Source of the DNA: Hysterium pulicare CBS 123377
Lineage: Eukaryota; Ascomycota; Dothideomycetes; Hysteriales; Hysteriaceae
DNA: 64,000 nucleotides
Assembly: GCA_000467715.1 (NCBI GenBank)
Contig: AJFK01000769.1
Coordinates: forward strand, 87,960 to 151,959
Direction of reading: 5' to 3'
Below the pieces are notes generated by a model, which worked only from the letters and a program-made list of their open reading frames with translations, had not been told where the DNA came from and did no database searches. Every line of letters begins with the position of its first letter. The stretch's first letter is position 1. A program made the position numbers and the translations under genes. Shown here in pieces: positions 10,400-22,117 of this stretch.

Positions 10400-13151
10400 T
10401 TACGACACTTGCACGAATTGTCCAATGGCTGGAACACCGTCCACAACAACATATACAACGTAAGGGCCCGGTGGAGCCACGTTCTTGTTCGGTGGCATCG
10501 TGACGGTGATGCTTTGTGCTGTCGACCCGGCTTTGAAGCCTGTGTTGTCGAGGAATGCCATGCGGTGGCCCATGTGCACTGAGTGGGTGACGTAGCCACC
10601 GTAGTAGAGGGCGACCTTGACGGCCTTGGCGCCAGAGGGTGCAGTGAAGGTGATTTTGAAGGTGGAGCCATTGGCCGTGAGGGCTTTTGAGGAGAGCGCG
10701 ACGGCTGAGGGGCGGGTTGGGTTGCCTTGGAGGTAGGGAGGAGTGTAGATTTCGACACGGAATTCGGTAACATAGGGGTCTTGGGTCGTGGGTGTGAGGA
10801 TGGGCTGTTCGACGGGATTGGAGCCAGCGACCATGAGTGTGCCGTCGAGGAGAAGGAGCGCAACACTGTGGTAGAGACGGGCGATGTTTGTGCTGGCGCC
10901 GGTGGTCCATCGCTGGCCAAGAGCCTTGGTGGGATCGTAGATGAGAGCTTCGAAGGTTGGGTTACGGCCAAGTCCGAAACCTTGAGCACCTGTGTTACCA
11001 CCGTTGAGGAAAATAGCTGTACCATCAGGGAGCAGGGTTCCTTCAACCATGACACGGCCTTCGGGCATGCTGTCCATCTCCCAAGTAGGGTTGGTGCCGA
11101 GAGGTTGAATACGTCCGCAGGAGGCATCAGTTGGAGCAGTAACGTCTTGATAAGCGCCACCACCACAGATAATGATATCAGGATTCCACTGCGTAGCGCT
11201 GGACAATGGAAGCATGACGGAGCCACCAGTGTTGGGATAGGTACGGTAGTCACCTGGCAGATCGCCGAAGGTGCGGACGGTGGTGTTCGTGGCAACGTTG
11301 AAGAGTTCGGCAGATTTCGATACCTGGACGAAGAGAGTGCCATCCCTCAACAGATGCATAAAGGGATACATATAATATGGCTGGTTCTTAGCGAGGATGT
11401 CCATTGGAATGCTCTTGCCCTGAGGAGTGCCATCCGCGTTCAGTATCTCATATGTGGGGTTGTTGTTCACTGGCTTGCTAGGATCAAGGCCGTTCAAGCT
11501 ACCAGAAGCAACAAAGATAGTGCCATCACCCATAATCTGAACAGAAGGATACCAACGAGCGGTAGAGAGCTGCTGTCCTGGTTCGCTCCAGTCTTTACCG
11601 TTGAGGCTTGCATCGGTGGAGGATCTCTTCAGGTATCGAATAGCTTTGAAGCCATCTCCGACAGTTGGGTCAATGAAGTCCAAGGGAGCATTTCCACCAA
11701 CGGAAAGGAATTGTCCATCAGCAAGGAAGATACCACCAGAGCAGAACGCGTTCGTCTTGTAGGCAAGACCAACAGGCTGATTTGTGGAAGGATCATATTC
11801 GGAAGAGTAGGCATATTGTCCGTTGGAGAGCTTGATTTGAGTGTAATTCTCTACCTTGTCCAAGAAGACAACACGGCCATTGGGCAGGAGACCAGCGTGC
11901 ATAGGAGGGACACCAGCCTGACCAACAACCTTGAAGGAGCCAGGCTTGGCAGCTGCAGGCGCAGGGCTTGGTCCAGGGGCGGGAACGACCGCTCCACCAG
12001 AGCAGGGTCCGGATTGACAACCGTCACCGCAGTGAGCAGTGGTATTTCCGCAGTAGCCGTACATGGAGCAGCACGCTCCTTGGGCCCAGTTTCCGCAAAC
12101 AGTTCCACCAAAGTTGACACCACACGAACCATCAGTCGTGACCTTGGCGGTAGAAGTGGCACTTGAAGTAGAGACAACGGAAGAGGGCTTGCCAAGGACA
12201 GGCTCACCAGTAGTCGTGGTGGATGGTGGCTTGGTTCCAGTCGAAGCGGGAGCAGAAACAACGGTGGTAGATCCCGTGCATCCATTCTGGCATCCATTGG
12301 CGGGTAAACAATGGTCGGTGGTGGAACCGCAGTAGCCATACTCGGAACAGCATCCACCATACTCTCCCTTAGGATCACAAGTGGAACCGCCGAAGTCTTT
12401 GCCGCATCGACCGTCAGATCGAGGCGCGGCGGAAGAAGCAGAAGGCGTCGAAGGAGCAGATGAAGCAGCTGCGGAAGTGCATCCACTTTGGCAGCCATTA
12501 GCTACGAGACAGTGACCATCGGTTTTTCCACAGTATCCATAGGAACTATTTAGAGATTAGCATTTCCCTCTACTTGTCCAACAATTTATCATTACCTGCA
12601 GCATCCACCATATGCGCCATTGGGATCGCAAGTAGCACCAGCGAAGTCCTTTCCACAACGTCCATCGCTTCGCGGAGCAGTTCCTGAAGCAACCGGGGTA
12701 GCAGCGACGCTTACAACAGAAGATGCCGCTGAGGTTGTGCATCCTGAAATGCATCCAGTACCGCAGTGAGCAGGGGTGTTTCCACACTTTGAACGTTAGC
12801 CTGGTTTTCTTCATATCCAACCCGCTTTCTTACCCATCCATACTGACTGCAGCAAGTACCTGTATAGACAGTGCTGTCTGGGCTGCAAAGTGTGTTCCCG
12901 TTGTTGGGTCCGCAGGTTCCATCGGTGGAGTAGACATCACGCTTGACCTCTGGAACATGGCGGCGGAAAGTCTGGTAGTGTTCTGCGTTGCTAACATCCG
13001 CCTCGCACGTGTCGTTCTCGTTGCAATGCTGTCCTCGAAGACATTTGTTCTCGATATCGCTGAACTTGCAGGTTGGCTGAACCCAGTGGAAAGTGATGTT
13101 GGCTGCCGCAAAGCTGGCGAATGCGCCGAGAGAAAGGATCGTCGCCTTCAT
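10400..13151 (-). CDS. Secreted AA5 copper radical oxidase with four CBM18 modules
   Basis: Three exons: 13151-12834, 12786-12596 and 12545-10400, with introns of 47 and 50 bp, giving 884 residues. A signal peptide (MKATILSLGAFASFAAA) leads into four Cys-rich chitin-binding type-1 modules (C-G-...-CCS-YGYCG pattern) separated by Ser/Thr/Pro linkers. The catalytic half is the glyoxal/galactose oxidase beta-propeller plus the C-terminal early-set domain. Putative copper/radical residues are Cys438 (NAFCSGG), Tyr502 (ARWYPSV), Tyr728-His729 (ARLYHS) and His824 (VTHSVHMGH). Enzymes of this family oxidise aldehydes or alcohols and release H2O2 outside the cell. The chitin-binding modules suggest action at a fungal wall or other chitin surface. 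The upstream neighbour is another H2O2-forming oxidase type. A GTAAGT string overlaps the stop codon, so an alternative 3' splice cannot be excluded. Confidence 0.92.
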
Positions 13152-15216
13152 GGTGGAAAAGAAAATCTGGATAGAGAATGTAAGTTGACTGAGTTCTATA
13201 AGTTGCTCAGACTCGGTCTGGGCACCCCTGATGTTTTAACCAAGACCCACAAAGAGAACGACGGCACGGTAAGGACAGACGACGAAAAGAGTATTACGGA
13301 ACATGCTTGGGAAGTGAAATTGAACTTGGCAGAGGCGTGGAAATGGGTGAACGCTGCACCTGAGATGCGCGTTGCCGCCAATATCGGGAAGCTACATAGT
13401 GACTCCGCTGAAGCAATTGGTTCGGGAAGGGAAGTGACCACAAGAATCCGAGAAGGACATACCCGGAATTGAAAGCGAGGATGTTTCTATTATTTGCACA
13501 ATTATTAAGTTATGTATAAGGAATAATATTAGTGAGTGTATTACAAGCACGTGAAGGCCGCGTTGCAGAGAGAGGATATGGACGAAGAAGCCGGAACGAG
13601 TGACGGCTCAACGAAAATAGAATAACAGAGAAAGACTGCTGGCAAAAAGAATGCCGACAGCTAGAGGAGAGAAGTGAGAAGAGAGGAGAGGAAGGAAAGC
13701 GATGTTGACGGCCTGGGCGGGTTGATATGGATAGCCAGTAGGGAGGGCTCAGGCCAGCCGCAGCCAGCAACCCAGCCGTAGCCGCATTACCGGCGCATAA
13801 GGATGCAAAAGCGTGAACAAATGGGCTCGGGCTTGCCATCGCTGCAAGCCATCCCCTCCAAGACTGGGGCGTTCGCCGAGTGATGTTTTGTGGCCAATCG
13901 AGGTTGCGAGGAGCGGGCGCTTTGATCAGAAACAATCTAAAACGCCAGCCACAGCGCCCAGCCAGCAGCCGTGTGGGCGATCGTCAACAGGGACCACGTC
14001 TCCAAGTGCTGCTATTTCCAGTTGCTGAGAAAACACGAGCCTGCTAAACTCCGCTAGGCCTGAGGACACGAGATACGATGATTCTGCAGCAAGCATCGGA
14101 GATGTGACGTGGTAAGAGCAGGCACACGCGCTTGAACAACATGATAAAACGTGCAGCCTTGTGGCGCCCCGGACAATCAAGAGACAGACTCAGAGTTCCC
14201 GCGAGCCGGCATTGATGAATTCAAGCAATATGCAACGGCTGCCAAGTAGTGCGGGCAGAGAGGGAAAGAATAAGCCTCGACGGACCCCTTGTCAGCATCG
14301 TGTCTTGTCCGATGTTCAGGGGCTGAGAATGCAAACCCCACAGAGTGGCGGCAGAGGAAGCCAGGAACCGGTTTAGCGGGCCACCGTTCAGGGGCAGCCC
14401 ACACCACGAAAGGCGCCCTAAAGAAGGCTATCGCACAATGTGATGGACACCCTGCAGTATACGAGAAGTAGTGAAAATTGAAGCTGCCGGCCTTAGACTC
14501 TGGCGTTTGCCGACAGCCCCTTCAACTCACCGCATGTCCGGCTGACCTGGGAAAGGAACAGTGGATGGACGTGGTTACATCGGAACGCCGTCAGCAAACG
14601 AAGGATCATACCTATGTGGTAGTTTACTCGCACCCCCAGTTTTCGACTCGTAAATTCTTGACCGATACGGCAGTTCGATGGTGAGACTAGACGAATACGG
14701 CAGCTCTCAATGCTTCATAAGGCGAAACCCTTGTCTCAGCACTCTCTTAGAGTCTTGTTTAGCTCGACGACGAACACAAGACGAGATGGCCATTTCCATT
14801 CTTGTTTGACACAACAAATGTCAAGTGAGCCGTACCTCTGTGCCGTCTTACCGAAGAGACTGGCATCTCTGCACCACTAAACGACTTCAGTGCGAGCTTT
14901 CCATGTATTGACCTGACTAGCCGCCGAGCCGAGAACACATGGAACTACATGTGATTATTGACACGCTATACGAGGCTACCGAACGACATTTTCTTCTCCA
15001 TTTTCCATACTCCCTTCCAATCCATCTGTCTCGTCCTGCAATATCACATAAATGAGTATGCTGAGCACAATCTCTAAATTACATGAAACCTGCATATCAA
15101 CCTTTCCCCCCTCACCTCCATTCTCGTAATACGAGCGAAAGAATCACGATCGTCCAACCCCCTCGTCTCATAGCCAACTCAGTCCCGAACACGAACTTGG
15201 CATCGTCACCTCCATC
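13152..15216. other. Long intergenic region, no gene seen
   Basis: About 2 kb with only short, overlapping, low-quality ORFs on both strands (for example 13510-13935, 14161-14376, 15083-15466). I see no domain, splice-consistent chain of exons, RNA gene or repeat. The first few hundred bases are the promoter side of the AA5 oxidase. Confidence 0.5.
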
Positions 15217-15824
15217 TCAGCTCAACCCAAAGCAACCCCTGGCATGGGCTGGCACCTTCCTTCGTCTGGGGCTTCGAGCACAGAATGGACAGATGGTTGC
15301 CTCCCTTTGCTGCAGCACAACCTCGAACACTCGACACTTTCCATTTTCGCCAGCACTGAAGTTGTCGATCCGTGACGCTTTTCCAACCTCCTCCATAGGA
15401 ATCGGAATGATTTCTCCCGTCTTTGCATCTCGGGGAAAGACGTGTTCGCCTGCTTTGGGGTCGTAGGTGCTGAGTAGAGGGGAGTTACTGTTGCCAGGCG
15501 AAGAAAGGTCGATGGTTGGGATCGAGAGACGAGGGCGAGGTGTCTCGTCTCCCGCCGTGTCCTCTGACGTGCCAGAGGAGGTCCTGGAAGATGTTGTTGA
15601 AGGACGTCTGTCAGCGGATGAGGTTTGAGGCATGCCGATTGGTCTGATGGAGTGATGAAGGGGGTTGAGCGGGCTATTCAGATCGTGCATTGCGCGGTCA
15701 ACGCTGCAGGAGGAGTATTTGGTGAAGTAGCTATCGCCGCATTTCCACTTAAGCTCTCATCAGTCCTGACTTCAAGTGCCTCCGAGAAAGTTTCACTTAC
15801 AACTCGCAGGACCCAGTGACACAT
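15217..15824 (-). CDS. Small Cys-pair protein of unknown function
   Basis: Two exons, 15824-15801 and 15747-15217, with a 53-bp intron (GTAAGT...AAG), giving 184 residues. The splice joins MCHWVLRV to WKCGDSYFTKYSSC, so the N-terminus has several cysteines plus a histidine. A long Ser/Thr/Pro-rich middle follows. The C-terminus carries a CPFC motif and ends in a basic, Cys-containing tail (RRRKVPAHARGCFGLS). The cysteines at both ends could build one zinc site. The first exon is only eight codons and was recognised from splice signals. No family recognised; no signal peptide. Confidence 0.65.
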
Positions 15825-18250
15825 TTTCAGTTTCCCTTTTTTCGTTTTGCTGCTCTAAGATATTCCACCAACAATTGACTTTAGCAGACCACTGATTTTA
15901 GAGAGATCAGCTCCGGCCTTCTTTAAGTTTCTCTCCATGGTCACCGCTTCTTCTTCCGATTGCGCGATGCTGCAACTTTCCCAACGCTCGATGCTCAACC
16001 CTGGGTCGAAATGTAGACAAACGTCAATAGCAAGGACCTCGTGGCAACTACAACTCTTTCCTGCGTTCCTGCAGATATGGTGCAGCGACTATACCCATCG
16101 TCTGCGCAGCACTTTGTGGAGAGCGTGCTGGAGAGCTCGTTCAGCATTAGGCGGAAAAGAAGGGGGTTGGTCGGCTTTCATTCTTCCTTCAATTATCTTC
16201 CAGGACGCATTCCATCGTCCAGCAGAAAGGTGCATGTCATTCACGCGACTCGCATCATCCGTCAAGCGAACGAATTGGCACGATATCCCAAAACTTGCCT
16301 TAGTCACGTTTCATCATGCACCCCCGACAAGCAGTATTCCCCACCTGCCAAACTCCATTTAGCAACGTTGACAAGATGACAGCTGAGCTCGTACAGATAC
16401 TCTCGCTGATGGGACCGGACCATTGTTCCTATGCGAGAAGCATATGTACATACGTCCAGTACACATCCACACCGCCAGTTACAATAGCCTCAGAAGTCGT
16501 TGGGCGAGTTTGCATTTACACGCAGAGACCGTCAGCCAATCAACGGGCAGGCCACTCTTTCCCCTATCCCGGTCTGCATAAGGCGGGTTCCTAAAAAATA
16601 TTCCGGTCTCTGGATCACACAGGAAATCTCGCCAATCCAAATGATCGAACCGATCTACGATTTCCTTCCATGCTTCATCTCCATGATCTTCGCCACGAGT
16701 GGCATCCATGCGTCTCCATGCTGCCCAAGATCTGTCTCCGCAACTCTCCTACAAGCTGCTATGCAAGATTCCGACCTCGCTGCTACATTCCATCCGATAA
16801 CCTTCTCCTATCCTTCCTTTCCCCAGAAACCATGAAAATATATGTAAATGAATATACGTATTCGAGGTAACAAGTACATACACAACTATTTCCCCAAACC
16901 GCCCCAACCCCCAACCTCTCTCTTCCGGGAAGTACATACATTCAAGGCGCCCTCCCAGCGCCTCAGCCGCCCCCAGCAAACCAAAGTCCTACAAACTTTG
17001 GTTCTGTGCAACCTCAGTAGACAGCCCAATCCACTAGGCATTCTTCCCGTCCCTCCCCGCCAGCCCGCTTCCCCATCGGCCCGCTTCGGGCCCTTGGTTA
17101 GTCTGCGGAAGTACGAATATGCACAGTTTCCAGATTCCGAACCTCGCCGACTAACACACACACATACCCACAACCTTCTAAAAAGGTCGTGTATGCAATT
17201 GCCTGGGGGTGAGCGCTCATGTTACAGTCGTGTCCTTGCTACGCCTGCTTTTGGGCTTTTTGACATGGCTTGCCGTGGTTTGTGTTCGCGCGGAGATTTC
17301 CTTCCTTTCCATTTCGTGCGTTTGGATGCCCGGTTGCATGTATGTAATCTTCCGAATAGAAGAAGAAAGATCGCGAGATCGGGTCTTTGACGAGGATGTG
17401 CGGCTGGGATGGGTTTCTTTTGCGCGGCTAGGGCTCTTGCAAAAGAGGTCGGACACGTGGGATTGGGCTGACCTACTTAGCCCTTGCCCCCGGCTTTCGC
17501 TGTTTGTTTCTGCTGAGGTCGTACAGAACCAAAGATAGATGCGACTGTTTCGTTTTCCTGCGGTGGTGCCTGGGAAGGCTGGATGGGCTGGCGGGCTGGC
17601 TGAAGCGAAGGCCAGGAGGCCCTGGTGGGGGAGGTTGGACTGAGGCTACGTACCTACACTGCATTGCTTCGGGTGGTGTGAATAGAGGGGTGGATGTGTT
17701 AGGGAGTATGCTTTGCTTGAAGAAGTTGTGACTACTCAGTATTATGGTAGGATGGATGAGATGAGTAGATGAGTAGATGGTTATCGCGCAATAAAGTTGA
17801 ATTAATATTGAAGAGAATTCTACATCTACAGAGTTTGAACTGCAATAGTTTTTCTTTTGATACGCGCGCGAATGAGATAGTGTGTTAGAAATGCCACTTC
17901 ATCTTTCCTGAACAGAACTGAGCTCGTATGAAAGGCGTGGTAGAAACCAAAAGTGGAAATGAATGAATAAGGCCGTGTTAATCATTGTCGTGAAAAGCAT
18001 ATCATCGTATCGTCGCGTCTCAACTGCAGTAGTTTTTCGGATCCTTCTCGACTTCGTCCTTGGCCCCCTTTTGAAATCGAACAAGACATATTACCGGGAA
18101 GTTGTGAGCCAGAAAAGGCCAAACCATTCAAGACGCCTACTCCAGAGTACATAAAGACCGAAAACGTCCGAGAACGTAGCTTCCTTTTTCCCTCCTTTCC
18201 AACCATGATACCGATTCAACCAGAGAAATCCTCGTTCATATTTATCTTCT
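15825..18250. other. Long intergenic region with one candidate exon
   Basis: About 2.4 kb. Apart from the candidate exon near 16479-16748, I see only short ORFs, a CA dinucleotide run at 17154-17165 and GATGAGTA-type simple sequence at 17752-17780. No RNA gene recognised. Confidence 0.45.
16479..16748 (-). CDS. Candidate exon of a small unknown gene
   Basis: From a TTGTAG acceptor at 16749 the minus strand reads open through GDRSWAAWRRMDATRGEDHG and AWKEIVDRFDHLDWRDFLCD, then ETGIFFRNPPYADRDRGK to a stop at 16479. The composition is much more protein-like than the other ORFs in this gap. The internal ATG at 16709 would give 76 residues by itself. No convincing 5' exon was found, so this may be a partial or decayed gene. 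No family recognised. Confidence 0.35.
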   Translation of the reverse strand, partial: ESCGDRSWAAWRRMDATRGEDHGDEAWKEIVDRFDHLDWRDFLCDPETGIFFRNPPYADRDRGKSGLPVDWLTVSACKCKLAQRLLRLL

Positions 18251-19522
18251 TCATACTTTCTCCGTCCCCCGACAACACCCACAACTCAAAGCCCTCAACA
18301 ACTTCCCCGGTTTTTTCTCCTGCCGCTCCCCCACTTCCTCTTGCTTACTTTCCCGTCTGCCAAAAAAGGAAGTCTTACTTCCCCTCCACTTGCCCCTCCA
18401 ATACCGCACCAACCCCGCTTTCTCGTCGTCGTCGTCGTCCTCCCATACGCTGATGGTATTTTGCAGACAATAGCTCGCTCTATAGACCGGTGTGGTTGGC
18501 ACACTTGAGGTCAGGTATGGGGACATTGTGCTGAGTTCCGACGGTGTGGCGGAGACGTGGCGAGAGTAGTTTGGAGGCGTCGTGACGTTTGCTAATCCGG
18601 ATGGAAGGGTTCGAGAACAAGAAGAACCGGGTGGCGTAGATGGGAGGATGGTTAATGGGCCGTGCGGTGTTGGAGGGAGGGGTTTTCGTGCGACACGCAG
18701 AGCGGGCTCGTTGGGATCTGTCAAGGAGGGTTTCCGAGGGCGTGGAACCTCCGCTGTAATGGGTGGTGAGTCGAAGAGAATTTGAAGCTGACAGGACGGT
18801 CGTTCAGGTGGTGGACGGAGGGATGAGAGTCGTATTGGAAAATCATTCAGTTGCGTTTCGTTGGAATGTCGTTGGCAGGTCCTTTTCGGAGACGCTGATT
18901 TCCGATCAGCTCGCGGGCTGCGTATGCTTGATTCGTGCTGCTTGTTAAGTCTTGCCAGGTCTGCACTTGCGAAGTTGCGTTGAGAAGGGCTCAGTGGTGG
19001 AGGGCTGTCTCCGGTCGTCACTACGTGGGTCCTTTTACACGTCTCGCAGATTCCTGGTGTTGCCTTTATGGATTGCTTGCACGTCCTGCAAATTGCTATC
19101 TCCGGTGCGGTACTGCTTTTACGTGACGAGCTCATCCCGGGCATAGATGCAGAAAACCCAAAGTCGAAGTGTGGGCTTGGCACTGCTGAAGAGATAGGCG
19201 ACGGAAGAGGGGGCGCTTTTGAGGAAGAATATGAATCACCGCGATAACTTCTAATGATCTCCGAGACTGTGCCGCTAGAGTATCTCTGGGAGATCGGGGC
19301 CACTTGAATGCCACTCGAAATTGATGTGTCCCGAGCGTTTGCTTTCTCCATGGCACGCCTTTCGTATTCGTCCCATAGTTTTGCGGTGTCTCTTGGCGAG
19401 CATGGCGGTGTTTTCGTATCTGTGAATTCTGATGCCGCTCTATCCAACGAAGGAGATGAGATGCGAGAAGAGAAGCCAGAACTATCGCCGATGGCTAGAC
19501 TTGGTTGAGAGAGAATGGACAT
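18251..19522 (-). CDS. Disordered Ser/Pro-rich protein with a CxxC zinc ribbon
   Basis: Single exon of 423 residues from the ATG at 19522. The frame is open upstream to 19696, but that leader looks like 5' UTR, so the later ATG is preferred. A four-cysteine ribbon (C-x2-C-x10-C-x2-C, residues 145-162, CRTC...CETC) sits in an otherwise low-complexity Ser/Pro/Thr-rich chain. An SPRDTAKLWDEYERRAMEKA helix lies near residues 42-61, an acidic run (VWEDDDDDEK) near the C-terminus and a Cys/Lys-rich end (LSCGCC). The layout suggests a signalling or scaffold protein with many phosphorylation sites; that is inference. No known family assigned. Confidence 0.7.
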   Translation of the reverse strand: MSILSQPSLAIGDSSGFSSRISSPSLDRAASEFTDTKTPPCSPRDTAKLWDEYERRAMEKANARDTSISSGIQVAPISQRYSSGTVSEIIRSYRGDSYSSSKAPPLPSPISSAVPSPHFDFGFSASMPGMSSSRKSSTAPEIAICRTCKQSIKATPGICETCKRTHVVTTGDSPPPLSPSQRNFASADLARLNKQHESSIRSPRADRKSASPKRTCQRHSNETQLNDFPIRLSSLRPPPERPSCQLQILFDSPPITAEVPRPRKPSLTDPNEPALRVARKPLPPTPHGPLTILPSTPPGSSCSRTLPSGLANVTTPPNYSRHVSATPSELSTMSPYLTSSVPTTPVYRASYCLQNTISVWEDDDDDEKAGLVRYWRGKWRGSKTSFFGRRESKQEEVGERQEKKPGKLLRALSCGCCRGTEKV

Positions 19523-22117
19523 TTTGAAAAGAGTATATATACCAGAGCAAGGACCACCAAAAGGCGATAAGAAACGGTTGGATGACAGAGCCGCAGGCAC
19601 GATAACTCTGATAACCTTGATAGGCGAAAAATCGGCGACACACGATGATATATACATGCACATTCCCGCTTGATGGGACTCAAGGGGGTGAGACACATTG
19701 TTTATGGGGTAACCAGACTGGCTAGAATTGGAGAGGGGGAGGTTGGTAGGATCTTGAAGGTCAGCGTTACGTGAACCTGCTCCTCGGATTGCGGCTATTA
19801 CCTGATCTGCCTGGGAGACCTATTGGTGACTGCGCCAGTGTAATGGTGCTTATGATATGGGGTATCATTCTTTTACCGGATCCAATAAACGGTTCGTACA
19901 TCTAAGAAACCTGTCGTTTGTGGTCTCAAGGGGAGGGTGGGAGGCGAGAAGATATAAGCAAGGGGGATCTACCTTGTCAAACGCATGCTTTCGCAGCATA
20001 CGTCTGCCCTACCTGAGCAACGACCGCAAACCTAAAACAGTGGCGCATCCGATATGAGAAAGGTTCTCATGGTGCGGACCATATTCTTCCTGCGGGAACA
20101 ATACAGTTGGGTTTTGCCAGCCGCTGGATACCTTCAAATGTCGGAAGGACACTGGATGCATCCGCGGACAGCGCTAGAAGAAGCCATCGTTACGCAGGGG
20201 GAGCTGTGCAGCGAAGCGATGTATACGACCCAGATCATTGGGCTTGCGATGGGAGTACAGCGTCATGGAATGTAATTATTCCTATTCGGAGTCGTCGCTG
20301 TGAGAAGCTACCAATATTCCTCGCAGTATGCACCGAGAGCGATGAATCATGAGGGTATCCGGACCGCACACCGATATGTGAGATGAATCATACTTATTAA
20401 GAGCCAAACGCTTTGAATGATGACGATAGAGCTCTCTCTTCTCGAGGCAACCATCAAGATGAGAAAACAACATCCAGAATTTGTGCAAACTAGTGGTTAC
20501 TGCGGTTCTTTGCGTATTTTAAAGAGCGAAGGGTTGCCTCCAGACGGCGGGAAAAGGCAATGTGGAGCCAACATCGATCTCAACAACATGAGAATGGCAC
20601 AAGGTTGCATCATCGGAATACGTCTGAAGCATACAACACGGCTGGTTTCAGCCATGAGCTTTGACAGGCATGAACACCAGAATAGTATTGTAGATGATAG
20701 GAGCGGAACTTGCATGAGCATTGTTCGATGGAGTGTTGAGAGTGGGTTGTGGAACTTGGATGAGCTGACGAGTCCGGGAGAGAAAAAGCAAACCACCGCG
20801 TCTTGGCACACAACCTTTGTCAACCATTGGAACGCGTCCTTTAACCAATAAGGCGACATCGTCAGAATCTCCGGATTAACTTGTGTTTGACTTTTTGTTA
20901 CGAACAAATTCGGTCATTATTGGGGAGCCGAACGTCAACAACAGCTTCCACCGCCACGAACTCCATCACCACGAACTCGGCCAAGCAGTGAATTCTGCCG
21001 CACTAAGGCTATCAGAACGGATAGCATCAAGAATAACATAAACCCAAAAGGATTGCTGTTAAGTTTGTGGTGCTGTACTTGATTTCCCATGGTCATCGGG
21101 TGTTATGTCATATAGCTCTAGCTCCTGAATAATGAAATCCGTGGTACTATTTGTTTGCTTTCAGAATTCCACGGTGTCTTCATAACGCATCACCTACGCG
21201 CTGCCATCTCAGAGTTTTAACAGGGCTGCTCTTCGTCACAGAAAAGCGATGTAATCCTGACGGTAGTCAAGCCAGCTCTCTGAGTACAACTAGATCCGAC
21301 CAAGCCACATCCTTCCCATTGGAAGAAGATATATGAATAGGAAAGTAGGATTCGCCCATGACGAAAGGGGTTTAACGCCCGGTCTAGAGATTAACCCGAA
21401 CCGAAGTGTCCAAGAGAAAACATTTGTGCAAGAGTTGAGCATCTGGTCGTGTACGGACGAATTCGTTCGAGATGTTCAATAGGCCTTTTCCAATGAGCGC
21501 CTGGTCTGCCGTCTAGTGTTTTTTCTTGTGCTACAACATGACCCTTGTCTTGGTAGCAACAGTCAACATCCTCAACTCATTTCTGCTTTAAGCCTCTCCA
21601 TGCAGGTGCCAACCATGTGTTGATCAATATTCCAGACCTCCTGATGATTTCTTTCAAGCGTCCGCCGGAGGCTGGCTTGCTGAGATCCTCGGTGACCAGC
21701 AAGGCAATTAATATATCGGTATCATCGAGCCCGAAAACGGTCTATATGTGTGATCATCATCCCACTTTTCGTTACTTCAGCCGGCTGTATTTTGTGTGGT
21801 TATGGAGTGTGGAGGACATTGCATTCGGTCTCTTTCTTATCATATCAAAGAATATCAGAACCCAAAGGTAAACAAATCAAATCAAGATGGACAAGTGCTT
21901 AGATGGACGACTTGATGACTACCAAGCACTAACTGAATTTTACGACTGCATCTCTTGGTGCTGGCAGCGTCATCTTGCCCTCGGCGTCGAATGTACCGAG
22001 CTACGGTTGCATCTTGCGTTCAAGTTTGAGCTGCTCTATAGCTCTTGATTCATATTTGTGTGTACTGTACATATAGTATTGATACAATTAGCTCCCAGTG
22101 AACTTGACTCGAAAGGA
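19523..22117. other. Long intergenic region, no gene seen
   Basis: About 2.6 kb. ORFs such as 20417-20851 (+) and 20497-20907 (-) overlap each other and show no domain or protein-like pattern. The left end probably carries the 5' UTR of the zinc-ribbon gene. No repeat or RNA gene recognised. Confidence 0.45.

Noticed and set aside
10727-12166. 479-codon plus-strand ORF antisense to the AA5 oxidase
   Set aside because: It mirrors the strongly conserved oxidase on the other strand, has no domain of its own and no independent splice or promoter signals.
20417-20907. Overlapping ORFs on both strands (144 and 136 codons)
   Set aside because: They overlap each other, neither shows a domain, and codon choice looks random.
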